In this document: one piece after another, positions 40,701-50,584 of the stretch | How positions within the stretch are numbered: position 1 is the first letter of the stretch | How the letters are laid out: each line of letters opens with the position of its first letter | NCBI RefSeq assembly: GCF_050948215.1 | Contig: NC_135149.1 | Span: 6,863,001-6,927,000, forward strand | Direction of reading: 5' to 3' | DNA length: 64,000 bases | Source: Halictus rubicundus | Lineage: Eukaryota; Arthropoda; Insecta; Hymenoptera; Halictidae | Notes under the pieces: generated by a model | The model's input: only the letters and a program-made list of their open reading frames with translations | Told to the model about the DNA's origin: nothing | The model's database searches: none | Translations under genes and position numbers: made by a program

Positions 40701-41452
40701 ATTTCCATCATCAATAACTGTTATGAGCGATCGAAATAAATTTCTCTCATTGATAACTGTTATAATCATATTATTTGTAATCAATATGATTTTAGTCGAT
40801 GAAATACTTGTTACTCCATAACTTCTTTTCTTTTTGGTTACAACAGTTATGGTCTTTGGTTAGTACTCCTTAATGCCAGATAAGATGCCGTGAACTGAAA
40901 ACTTTGAAATGGAACATATTTGACAGGGTGACAGCTGCAAGTCCTTGAAGCTAGATAAAATTCAATGAACTGAAATCTTTGAAGTAGAACATGTTTGACA
41001 GGGTGGCAGCTAGAAGTCCTTGAAGCTAAATAAGATTTCATGAACTGTACACTTGGAACTAGAATATGTTTGACAGGGTCGCTGTTAGAACCCCTTGGAG
41101 GTAGATTCCACGAACCGAGGACACTCTTTTTCAACGTTGTCCACATTTTCGTACAAACTGGCCACTGTGCGTATAGTTCCCGCAACTAGCCCCCCCCCCC
41201 CCAATCTCCCCATGATTGTAGACATTTCCGACTGGCGACAGCTCAGCTCCCGAAATCCCTTGACCGGAGGGTTTGTTGCAGGCAGACCCGAGCAGTGTCG
41301 ACCCGGATAAACACTCCCCCCACAGAGTGATTCGTCAAGACCGCGGGATGTCGTGCACGTCCTCGCCGGACCAGTACGATAGCAAGACGACATTGAGCTC
41401 GAGTGGTTCCGACGCCGGCTCCGATCAGAAGCAGCATTCAGGTAGCAACTAA
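28772..41452 (+). CDS. gprs: BTB/POZ-BACK protein, serine-enriched protein (gprs) family, seven coding exons
   Basis: The coding exons are 28772-28959 (exon opens at 28757), 29578-29713, 32528-32639, 33050-33207, 34743-34874, 36242-36424 and 41282-41452. All have GT donors and AG acceptors and join in one frame to give 359 residues. The start is the first ATG after an acceptor. Residues about 37-165 form a BTB fold (CDVTFLVGDTREPVCAVKAV; FEPDVFRQVIEYIHTGC). It is interrupted at about 75-110 by a basic insert with FLKRSSEPLLNLQNAAQQ, an insert I recognise from the Drosophila gprs product. Residues about 166-300 are BACK-like helices. The tail is Ser-rich (CTSSPDQYDSKTTLSSSGSD) and stops at TAA 41450-41452. 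BTB-BACK proteins usually dimerise and act as adaptors, for example for Cul3, but the molecular job of gprs is not known to me. The protein is much shorter than I recall for the fly (over 1000 residues), and the frame continues open after the TAA. Confidence 0.85.
29004..29316. mobile_element. Foldback element 'TAAACTTTAAYTTAGGGGAC', full copy in a gprs intron
   Basis: The left arm (CTAAACTTTAACTTAGGGGA onward) and the right arm (inverted, ending CCCCTAATTTAAAGTTTAAC) match over roughly 150 bp each, including an inner GGTTCAAAAGTTATGCG block and its inverse. The element lies inside the intron 28960-29577. It has no coding capacity. Related partial copies are at 30567-30636 and 52818-52985. 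Confidence 0.78.
30567..30636. mobile_element. Short deletion derivative of the same foldback family
   Basis: GGTTAAACTTCACCTTAG..., then AGAAATTTTGAACTTTTTTC, then an inverted end AAGGTGAAGTGAAACC. Both termini remain and most of the interior is gone, leaving a 70-bp hairpin in a gprs intron. Confidence 0.6.
33522..33748. mobile_element. MITE, 'GGGTAAGGGACCCAATTACT' family, copy 2
   Basis: It begins GTGGGTAAGGGACTCAATTA and ends with the inverted form GTAATTGGGTCGCCTACCC. The arms also hold GTGCCAATTACTGTGCC and its inverse. It is longer than copy 1 because an extra GGTGCCAATTACTGTG block is present in each arm. It lies in the gprs intron 33208-34742. Confidence 0.8.
35793..36146. mobile_element. 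MITE with CAGGGTGTCCCAAAAATGTT ends, copy A
   Basis: 354 bp, flanked by TA. About 120-bp arms are inverted copies of each other (left CAAAAATGTTGTACTTCCTT, right AAGGAAATACAACATTTTTG). The GC-rich centre carries a GTCCGTGTT motif and its inverse. It sits just 5' of the gprs exon at 36242. Copy B lies just 3' of that exon. Confidence 0.85.
36597..36618. repeat. (TTC)n microsatellite
   Basis: About seven TTC units shortly after the gprs donor at 36425. Simple sequence only. Confidence 0.85.
37039..37347. mobile_element. MITE with CAGGGTGTACCAAAAATGTT ends, copy B
   Basis: 309 bp, TA-flanked, the same family and same orientation as 35793-36146, with a shorter centre. Arms again form a long hairpin (ATTTGAAATAACTTTTTCCT against its diverged inverse). 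It is about 600 bp downstream of the exon 36242-36424. Confidence 0.85.
39751..40096. mobile_element. MITE with CAGGGTGTCCCACTTAAATT end
   Basis: 346 bp, TA-flanked; the right end is ...GGAACACCCCG. Inner arm blocks (GATATCGTCAATAATAATAA against TTATTAATGATGTCGAAAAA; CATAATTTCATG-like against AGAATTATGTC) are inverted. It is distinct in interior from the 35.8 and 37.0 kb elements. It lies in the gprs intron 36425-41281. Confidence 0.78.
40121..40870. repeat. Foldback element of ~39-bp units (ATAACAGTTATC), copy in a gprs intron
   Basis: The left half carries repeated CATAACAGTTATCRATNRNC units, each with the 11-bp palindrome ATAACAGTTAT. The right half carries the same units inverted (GATAACTGTTATGAGCGATC). 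The outer borders (GACCAAAAATAACAGTTACT / GTTATGGTCTTTGGT) are also roughly inverted. The middle is AT-rich. A larger copy is in intron 1 of the amylase gene (57110-58295). No transposase frame is present. Confidence 0.75.
40866..41110. repeat. 75-bp tandem repeat upstream of the last gprs acceptor
   Basis: TTTGACAGGGTGRCAGCT recurs with exactly 75-bp spacing at about 40921, 40996 and 41071, together with AAGTCCTTGAAGCTARATAA and ATGAACTG blocks. The last unit is the most diverged. Since 75 is a multiple of three, the minus strand stays open with a 25-residue period, but I see no reason to call that a gene. Confidence 0.8.
41190..41202. repeat. Poly-C tract (13 C)
   Basis: A homopolymer of 13 C about 80 bp before the acceptor of the last gprs coding exon. 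It is prone to slippage and sequencing error. Confidence 0.9.
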
Positions 41453-42793
41453 CCTCCGGCCACGGCCGCACTGAACATTGCGGCCGTTTCGGACGGGTCC
41501 CGACGCGGGGAAATTCCTATTAACGATGCGTGCTCGCATCCGCTTGAAGGTAAAAACAGCACAGCCGAGCAGGAATCGATCGGCGAGCAGTCGCAGCCGC
41601 AGACACACCATCACCATCACCATCAACAACACCAGCCGCGGCAGGAGACGAAATCGCCGAAGCAACAGGAGGAGGAAGACCTGCAGAAGCAAATCGAGCA
41701 GAGGATACAGCTGCAGCTGCTCAGGCAGGAGCAAGAGCTGAAACGGCAGATCGAGGAAGCGAAGATGCACGAGAGAGAGGAGGAGCTGAAGAGGCAGCTG
41801 ATGGACGAGGACAAGGAAAAAGATGGCGAGTCGAGGTACGATGAGAAGGAGACGAAGAAGCAGCAAGAGAAACGGAAGAAAAGCAAGAAATCGAAAAAAG
41901 AACTGAAGAAGGAGCAGAAGAAGAAGGAGCAAGATGAAGCGAAGGAGCTAAAGAGGCAGCAGGAGGAGGAGGAACTTTTGAACAAGCTGGAGGCGGAAAT
42001 AACGAAAAAACAGAAGCAAGAGGAGGAGTTCATGAAGGCCAGACAACGAGAGGAGGACTTGATGAAATCGAAACAGAGAGAGGAAGAACTCGAACGGTCC
42101 AGACAGAGGGAAGAAGAATCGAAGAGACAGAAAGAACAGGACATCCAACAACGAGAACAATCGGAGAAAATGAAACAGAAGGAAGGAGAGGAGAAACAAC
42201 AGGATCTCGCGCCGAAGACTCCAGAAAACGAACTAGCTCTACAAGAGCAAAAGGAACGCCTATCAGAGGTACAGAGTACGTCGCAGGATGAACAGAGTAA
42301 GAAGGTCACAGAGCTGAAGGAACTGAGTCAACAGGAAAAAGAGGAGCAGCAAAGGATGCGGAAGGACATGCGCCTGCAGTTGCAGTTGCAGGACCTGAAG
42401 GTGCACTCGGCTGTGCAGCAACAGATAGATTTGCAGAAGCAGGACGACGCATTGATGAGGCAGATACAAGAGAAGAGAAGGGAGGAGGAGCTAGAATCTC
42501 AGGACTTCCAGCTGTTGCAGTTGTATCTCGAAGGCCGAAAGCCCGAATCCGAGAAGATACGCGAGGAAAGACAGGCAAGGGATCAGCAGCGAAAAGAGAA
42601 GAAGAAAAAGGAGGATAGGGTAAAGGTACGAGTGAAAAATCCGGAAACGCAGAAACAGGCTCAACAGGAACAGCCGCAGGAGCAACCGATCGTTGCTCCC
42701 AGGGACGAAGTCAGCGGCTTCTATATACGATTGGTGGTAACACAAGGGGGCGGCAGGAATTTGGTTTGGCTCTTCAAGACACACATGTTCTGA
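41453..42793 (+). CDS. In-frame 447-codon extension ORF after the gprs TAA (charged coiled-coil, candidate readthrough or isoform)
   Basis: This frame follows the TAA at 41450 directly, in the same phase as the gprs exon, and runs 446 codons before TGA at 42791. It opens PPATAALNIAAVSDGSRRGE, contains six consecutive His near its residue 52, then a Gln-rich patch. Most of the rest is Glu/Lys/Gln/Arg-rich sequence typical of a long charged helix or coiled coil (blocks such as RQREEELERSRQREEE in degenerate repetition). The first ATG is at 41765, giving 342 residues if it were used alone. Possible readings: translation past the TAA; an isoform that splices the stop out (the stop is within a few bases of a potential donor, CAG|GTAGCA, at 41441); a separate downstream cistron; or 3'UTR with biased composition. 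The final stretch after VSGFYIRLV may be intronic, since GTAACA follows there. No domain family is recognised. Confidence 0.5.
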   Translation, partial: PPATAALNIAAVSDGSRRGEIPINDACSHPLEGKNSTAEQESIGEQSQPQTHHHHHHQQHQPRQETKSPKQQEEEDLQKQIEQRIQLQLLRQEQELKRQIEEAKMHEREEELKRQLMDEDKEKDGESRYDEKETKKQQEKRKKSKKSKKELKKEQKKKEQDEAKELKRQQEEEELLNKLEAEITKKQKQEEEFMKARQREEDLMKSKQREEELERSRQREEESKRQKEQDIQQREQSEKMKQKEGEEKQQDLAPKTPENELALQEQKERLSEVQSTSQDEQSKKVTELKELSQQEKEEQQRMRKDMRLQLQLQDLKVHSAVQQQIDLQKQDDALMRQIQEKRREEELESQDFQLLQLYLEGRKPESEKIREERQARDQQRKEKKKKEDRVKVRVKNPETQKQAQQEQPQEQPIVAPRDEVSGFYIRLVVTQGGGRNLVWLFKTHMF

Positions 42794-43989
42794 AGACGTT
42801 CAGTTTTCCGTTCTTGTCTATTCTGGTTTGCTACTGTTGAAACCTGTCGACGGATTTGTTATTTCCGACGTGGAAAACTGTTCCAGAGTATAACAGGCTT
42901 AAGAGTTCGGGTGATGGATCGTTTTGGTAGGTTGCGTGTTGCTCGAAAATGTTTAAGGCGGTTGTTAAGGAGAGGTAGACACGATCATGATCACACCTCG
43001 ATAAGTTAATAGGCATTATTGTACTTCGAACGCAGGTTCTCGAAATCTTAATTCAAGGTTTTATAATTGTTTGTGATCATTGGTGGGATCGGGCACATTC
43101 TTTAAAGAGGAATTGAACGAAACACGTTCCACTTTTGTTAGTAATTCAAACTTATATTATATAATATGTTAAATTAATTAATATTGTTTCGTTGTAGTTG
43201 GAAGAAGCATATTCCTTTCAATCTGTTAACACATATATCAGGATACTTTAATCGATGTTCTACTATATTCAAGACTTCCTAACAAATCAGATCGAAGTTC
43301 GATTTTATATTATAAAGATTAAGTTTTTACAAAGTTCTATTATCATTGAAGGTACTTCTCAGCCACAAAGCTTCCTTCTAAATACGCCATTGTTGTTTGT
43401 AATTACTTTTTAGAAATTCAAGAGAATTCGTTCATTTTTCTCAGTGTAATGTTACGATCTTTTTTGTCGAATGTAAGAAATCTTTCTGAGGAACGCTCAC
43501 AAATAAAATTGATCAAACTCAATATTCATTTACGTTTTACATGGTTTCGCTAACTGCCTCCTTCATTGAAGTTTCAATGTATAATTTTCGACTAACCCTT
43601 GGACCGAAAATTCGTCATTTTTCTACTCTCTCGTATTGGATAAAACCATATGATTAGCGGCACTCTACTTAAACACGCGTGCTATCAATTTTTTACCGAA
43701 CTATTGGACTCATGACACGTAACCCAGAACGATGGAGCACGAACAGACTCGCCAAGAATCGTTCAAGCTGCGACTAATTGCAAACAATGATTATATATAT
43801 ATCGATGACAGATCCGATCGCGTGTTAGAGCCAATGAAGCAATGAGAGGACACTTATGCTGGTCGACGATGTTATTGTTAAACACTTTTACTATAGGACA
43901 TATCCATGGATTACCGTGAATTATGTATGTCGAAGAACTGCAAAGACTAAGTATATATGGAGACGCATAATCATATATGCATATATATA

Positions 43990-44407
43990 CTGGGTGTCCC
44001 CGGGTTTTCCGGCAAAACGACGGGAACATATTCTACAAGTGAAAGTAAGAAGAAAATGTTATTTGAAGTTCGGTTATAATTGCTTTATGACAAAGTTATA
44101 AAAAAACGAAATTAAACTTGGTAACAGCGTATTTTACTTCGCAGAGTATGAAAAGTCGAACGTGTTTATGTTATTCGTCGATAGTTTACTACCTTAGAGT
44201 GATTCAACGTCATTGACACTTTTACCACAACACCTGTTAGATCAAGAAATCGTGGTGAAAATACCAAGAGTGTTTTCAAATGAGGAATACGCTGATATTC
44301 ATCTAATAATCCGTCGTTACCAAATTCAATTTCAAATAACATTTTTTTCTTATTTCTACTTGTAGAATATGCTCCCGTAGTTTTAACGGGAAACCCGGGA
44401 CACCCTA
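43990..44407. mobile_element. MITE with CTGGGTGTCCCCGGGTTTTC end
   Basis: About 415 bp set between TA-rich microsatellites. The left arm (GGGAACATATTCTACAAGTG, then AAAATGTTATTTGAA) is repeated inverted on the right (TTCAAATAACATTTTTTTCT, CTTGTAGAATATGCTCCC, AACCCGGGACACCCTATA). The arms are about 80 bp. Confidence 0.8.
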
Positions 44408-47400
44408 TATATATATATATGTATAACTATATATCTATATTTGATACTATACTAAATGAACAAAACTAGAGTGTTATAGGCTCGTGTTGCTTCCGGACGA
44501 GATACTCGAGAACTTTAGCTGATTTGACAATGACAAACGATTCCTCGGGACGCAGACCACGGTTTTTCGTTTTTGCAATTTTTATTTGAATGAAGCTAAC
44601 AGAGTCGAAGACACAGCGTTAATGAATTTTGAGCAGAGACATTTCGTCGGTTAATGTTAAGTAACGATTGCTACACATTTTTCTTTTAATATTGCTTAGA
44701 ATGTTTCGACGCCTTTCTATGACATCCCGGTACATTTCGTCAATGTTTTTATATATTGTACTTTTTACTGATGTTGCTGTTTTTGACGCATTTCCTCGAC
44801 GTTCTTGACGCGCGTTCTCCGCCATTTTGGATCTCCAGCAAGATTTAGTCATTATTATAAACGCGATGTGGTTTATGAGAATTTAGTTTATGAAAATGTG
44901 AATATATAGTAATAATAGTAACGTTATGATATTAATGTTTAACTGACAGACAGCTGAGAGAAAAATATTCAACATTTTTCTTACAGTTGATTGCAGATTA
45001 ATGAAATATATTGGAGATTTGGGAACTGATTTTTATTTATTTAATACTGCGATCCACGCGTGGTTTTTTTACTAATTTTTTGATCTTTGGAAATAATGTA
45101 AATGTTCGTTTGGTCAATGTAAATAATTTTAAGTATTACCTCGTTCACTCAGAAAAAGAAGAATGCTTGTTGATGTATTATGTTAAGAACTGATTATAAA
45201 TTAAGAATTGGAATTTTTCTTCCGAGAGAAAATTTGTTTGCTTGGCTGTCGATGCAGGAGAAATTGTTTAACAAATGGATTAAATCAGAGTGTTTATAAA
45301 CGTTGTTGATCGATGTAATACTCAGCGTTGGCATAAAGCACGACGAGAATTTCCGATTCGCCGAATGCCAAGATCTCAGTTGAACAGCAAGGGAGTCAAA
45401 CGAAGATATGGATGTTTATATTTATATGATAAGTCGGTTGCCGAACGTGGCGATCGCACGTATTGTGGACAATGTACTTACGTGTGTTGTGGTTGCGAAA
45501 GAGATTGCTGTTTTCTGTATGTGCAACAGCAAATGTTCTTCGAATGAAGCACAGTTTTAAAGAAAAATGTGCCCATACGTGGCTCTTTAGTAAGCATTTC
45601 CTTTCTCAATGCCAAAATTCGTAGAGGCATTTTTATTGTGCGGAAGACTAGTGAAACAAAGCTTTCGGAGAAACATAGCTACATACTAAGGTAAATCAAT
45701 AAGTTAATTAATTTCTTAAGAGATTTCTCGTGAATAAGAATGAGAAGTCTTGCGTTACAAAAGACTGCATAAGACTAAACTATAATTTAACCGTAACCGT
45801 ATTTGTAAACGCCTTATAAGTAATTCTAATCACTTCAAGTCAAACGATTGAATCAAGTAATCCCTACGAGTCAAATGATTCATATCATATTGAGATTTTT
45901 TTACGATAAAAGATTCGAGAAATTCATGTATGAGTTACAAAAGACTGAAAGTAAACCATAATTTATTTATCCACGTTTAAAGCGTGTTTCTTAATTTTAG
46001 CTTATATAAATAAATGAACTTTGTCGTATAGCAGAATTATTTGTGAAATATATCACATAAATGTATTCAGTACGAAATAAAATCATATCCACGAAGTTTG
46101 TTGTGTTTAGAGATTGCTTGAGATATTCCTCGCCGTATTCGACAGAACATTTGCGATAGTTTTGCGTACGTATTGTGTATAGCCAGTTCTACGAACACAA
46201 ATTGTACTCGACAGCTGCTATAAATATGATAAACGAAATGACAAAAGAACAAAAAAAAAAAAAATACAGAGTTATCTCCGCAATAGCCGTGCAATTGTCT
46301 ATACAATCTCCGTGCAACGTTGCGCTCAAAGACGCGGCGATTTTGTTGTTAGCGTAAAACGTCTCGTGTGTAAATAAAACTGTACAATTTCTGTAAATTT
46401 CGTACCTCGCAAGACACACTGCTTTCGTTCGATAGAGCCGTTTAGTACCGAACGAAGAGGGAAAACTATCATCGGACTATGGATTTTACGCATAAAATTT
46501 TATCGTGAAACCGAGTGTTTATGATGTAAAATAATAGAAAGAGGAGGAATGTTTACTATACCTGTTCAGCATCATTCTCAGTTTATAGTCGAAGGAAATT
46601 TGTAAAAAAAAAAAGAAATACGTGAAAGAAATGATAAAATTCTATTTTATAGTTCTGGTTTCTATATAACGGTGTTGCCGTGCGAATCTTAGAATTTGCA
46701 TAAACATCCGCAATCGCACACTGTTACTGTGATCGTGAAATTCTCGCTATTCCTCTGTTACTCGTCAGACTTTCGTGTATAGTAGCGTTGTATAATTGTT
46801 AAATGAAACTAGAGCAGTAAGAGGCGACAAGAAAAATAATGGGTCTTCTATGTGCTTGGATTTTCGTTGTTCTCCTTGCGTATACCATCGACAATACTTT
46901 GTTCGTATGACACATGCTCTTGTCTCAGGTTCAACTGTCATGATTACACAGAGCTATTGGAAAAAGAGTATAATAAAAAAAGTTGTGATTATAAACACTG
47001 TTGTTACACTTCATTTTCATTCGTAGCGTTGTTAAGGTCCCGGTCTTCGTAGATTCGTGATAAGGTAGAGTGACTACATTACCGTCAAAAAATGGTTTTA
47101 CGTGCCTCGAGTTTTCGTCCTTATATAAGAATATTTTGTCGCTGATAAAGGGCTCATTCGAAAGAGAAACTTTCAATCTAGTGCGCGCTGGTCAGGAGCT
47201 GCCGAGATTATTTCTTATAAAGAAAATTATTAATTAAAAAGTCACCTGACTATCCCGGGCCCTTAACTTGTAAACTTTTATGTTCGTTCCGTTAGACTAA
47301 TCCCCCACGTGTTTCTCATTCATTTTATATTGCAACTGGGACCAAATCTCATCTGAATTTCAATTCCTAAATGCAGGAAGAGGCCATGTCAGAGAGTTGA

Positions 47401-48424
47401 AACACTGAAGGCTTTCTAAATAAATTATTCAATAGCAACTTCATTCGTAATGCAACAAATTGTCTTGAGTATTGTAATCTAGTTGCTGTTACGTACCTAT
47501 ACAATACCTGCACTGATGGAAGGCTCGTGACGAAGGACATCATTAACGAAATAACAGTTTTTAAAATACTTAAATATTTACGTGAACGTAAATATGCAAG
47601 AAGATCATTAAAATATTATTTACTTTCGTTTATACGATCTTTCAAAAACGTGTCAACCCACCCCATTTTTCCCTCCTTTCATATTTCATAAGAGTTTATT
47701 CATGCATATCGCTTTCGAAAAACATCCCCATGTTGTATAATATAATATAACTATAATAAATATAAGATAATATATTTGTTATACAATATAACGCGAGGAC
47801 GTTTTTAGAAAGAGTTCTACGGTCCATGTCTTAACCCGTTGTCATACTATTTTACGGCTACAGTGATTAGAACGTTTTTATTACCAAAAATTGTTACAGA
47901 TGAAAAAAAACTTCATATTTTCTGTACGGCTAGAGTGACTTCAATGCTCAAATATTGATTACAGAAGAATAAAATTTGATTTTGTCTGAAAAGAAAGGCA
48001 CAACATTTATATTTGTTAGACTTTGTTTACAATCTTCAACACGAGTCTGTTATAATATGGAAAGGGCTGGAACAGAACCTCTCAGATAGTTCCATAATTG
48101 TATCGATGCCCGGTTAAACAGCACCAAGACAGTATTTCGTCGGTCAGTAGCCATAACAGCTGCACAGTCAGAAATCGTACGTACGTAACATCGATCATTG
48201 AGTCTGCAATTGGATTGGCCCCAGAAGAACACGAGTACATGTTCTTACGACCGTTCGGCATTGCGAGGTAAGCTAGAAGAGGCGGGCTTAATTACACGGG
48301 TAGACATAAAATTGATTGAGTCATCCGGCTTGGTGGCAATTATTGGGGTTTATCGATAACCCCTATCGGTGGACGCACATTCCGCGGCAGAAGTATGCAA
48401 ATGAACTTAGGGTAGGTGGAGTTC

Positions 48425-48450
48425 CGGGGGAGGGAGGGAGGGAGGGAGGG
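48425..48450. repeat. (GGGA)n microsatellite
   Basis: About six GGGA units after a run of G. Simple sequence in a GC-rich patch. Confidence 0.9.
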
Positions 48451-48699
48451 CAGGGTGAATGAAGGACGCCGGTCGAAGACTGATGACGTTTGGCATTAAA
48501 CCGAGCGAGCCGTGGCGCAGCACCGACAGCGACCGGACTTGTCCGGTAGCATTAATAAATGAGGGACATCAGCTTTTAATTACGCGCCTCGCTCGTAATT
48601 GTAACCTGCAGCAAAATCGTACGCTCGGATGCTGGTACTTTGCAAGCCGAGGAACGATGTATGCGTCGGCCGTTGATAACGGGTGAAGCCCCTCTCTAT

Positions 48700-48721
48700 T
48701 TCTCTCTCTCTCTCTCTCTCT
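48700..48721. repeat. (CT)n microsatellite
   Basis: About ten CT dinucleotides in a row. Confidence 0.9.
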
Positions 48722-49227
48722 TGGTTGCCGGCTGGTTGATCCCGGAGAACCGAGGGAGCCGATTAACGATCGCTCGTAATTACGCCCATTGGATCAGCCG
48801 AGATACCCTTTCACGAGCACTTCGAAAACCGCTCGACGTATTTGAGAATCACCGAACCGACCTTGCGCCAGCAGATCCTGTTGAGAGAGACATCTTCTTT
48901 CGAGTCCTTCCATCTGGAGCACGCAATGCGAAATATCACTCGCAATGATATTTCGGCACTCTTGAAAAAACGGTAACATTTTTAATATCTTACCATTTTA
49001 CTTGGATTTTTTCGGAGAAATTCGAACAATTATTTCACTACATGACGTGAGAAAGAAATTTTGGATAAATTGCAATTGGTCCGAGTTTCTAAGAATATAA
49101 TGTTTACTCTATAGATTGTCTCAAATGCCTAGCGATAAAAGTCTCAGAACTATCCCCACTGGCACGGGGTATACCCTGTGAGAACCGTTCGGCGTCGATC
49201 AAAGAATAGCATCCCCTGGCCGATATA

Positions 49228-50584
49228 CAGGGTGGGTCCTCACCTAACTCGATCATCTAAAATATCTTGCTTGTTTTTTATGATAGAAGAAAATTTCTGC
49301 GGAAGACATTACTTGGTTCAGAGGGGCAAATATTATGATACGCAAAAAAGTTTGTTCAAGGTTATATTTTTCGAGATTTTAAAGTCATCGAAGTTTTTTT
49401 TTAATGGAATGATATATTTTTATTATTGCTATATGATAGCCGAGGTCAAGACGAATCCAACGACTTGTAATATTATGACCTTCACGTGACCTTGAGTCCG
49501 AAAAATTCATAAAAGTACATTGATGAAGACACTTGATGTAAATAGTGAAATAACGATGACATGATCCCCCTAGGGTTTCAAAAAATGTTCTTGAACGCTG
49601 ACTAATGACTGTAAACACGTATACAATAAATTCTAAACACTGATACAAATTCTCTTGCTTTCGGTGACTGTGAAAGATCACGTTACTTCTCTGGAACGAT
49701 GGTGTACAGTGATGCAGAAAAAATAGACATGATTTTAGTTTATAGTGACACTATAAGTACCTCAGCACAAGCATCTCAATTGTACGGAGAAAGGTACCCT
49801 GAGAGAAATCATCCTTCTGGAAAAGTTCCATAGTTCCACTTCTGCGTAGTTCAATTGTTTTGTAAAACAGGGAGGATTAAATCACTGAAAAGAAAACGAT
49901 CAAAGCCTGCTACTGGAGAAGATGCCGAAACTTGTGTATTGACGACAGTCAATATTGATCCTACTATAAGTTGTCGAAACATTGGACATTATTTAGGCAT
50001 TTCCATAGCAAGTGTGTACCGAATATTGCAACGTCATAAATTTTATCCATACCATATTTCCTTACATCAGGATCTTCATGGCAACGACTTTGAGAATTGT
50101 GTTGCTTTTGGTAAATGGGCATTGCAGCAAATAGAAAGAAATGAACATTTCTTTTATGACGTTCACTTCACTGACGAAGCTACTTTTTCTAACCATGGAT
50201 AGCTGAATACACATAATATGCATTATTGATGCACCGAAAACCCGACATGGCTTCGACAAGTTGAAAACCAGCGTCCATGGAGTGTAAATGTATGGTGTGG
50301 AATCGTTAGTGATAACAAACTCAAGGTCACGTGAAAGCCATAATATTACAGGTTGTTGGATTCGTCTTGACCTCGGTTACCATATAGCAATAATAAAAAT
50401 ATATCATTTCATGTAAAAAAACTTCGATGACCCTAAAATCTCAAAAAATATAACTTTGAACAATTTTTTTTGCCTATCATAATATTCGTACCTCTAAATT
50501 AGCTAATGTTTTCCTCTGAAATTTTATTCTATCATAAAAAACAAGCGAGATAGTTTAGATGGTCGAGTTAGGTGAGACACCCTG
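49228..50584 (+). mobile_element. Defective Tc1/mariner-type transposon with about 270-bp inverted ends
   Basis: 1357 bp beginning CAGGGTGGGTCCTCACCTAA and ending GTTAGGTGAGACACCCTG, flanked on each side by TA. The inverted arms reach about 49497 on the left and start at about 50318 on the right; both include a GACGAATCCAACRACYTGTA-like block and a CACGTGACCTTGAGT block. Between them is one decayed transposase frame. The right arm begins straight after the middle of the catalytic domain, so the 3' part of the transposase gene has been lost by internal deletion. The element cannot mobilise itself. Confidence 0.88.
49699..50334 (+). pseudogene. Tc1/mariner (DDE superfamily) transposase, truncated pseudogene
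   Basis: One frame runs from ATG 49699, broken by TAG at 49831, TAG at 50200 and TGA at 50227. It enters the right inverted repeat and stops at TGA 50332. Before the first break it reads MVYSDAEKIDMILVY, a helix-turn-helix start. The middle has TGEDAETCVLTTVNIDPTIS and VYRILQRHKFYPYHISLHQD, a second DNA-binding helical region. Then comes HFTDEATFSNHG, carrying the first catalytic Asp, and later ENQRPWSVNVWCGI, typical of this group just before the second catalytic Asp. The region that should carry the remaining two acidic residues is absent. The stops and deletion make it inactive. Confidence 0.88.

Noticed and set aside
40847..41185. Open frame on the - strand with a 25-residue period
   Set aside because: A product of the 75-bp tandem repeat, which is a multiple of three; it opens and closes with the array.
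41438..42309. Long Leu/Phe/Ser-rich open frames on the - strand
   Set aside because: They are the antisense of the Glu/Lys/Gln codons of the + strand frame; the composition explains them fully.
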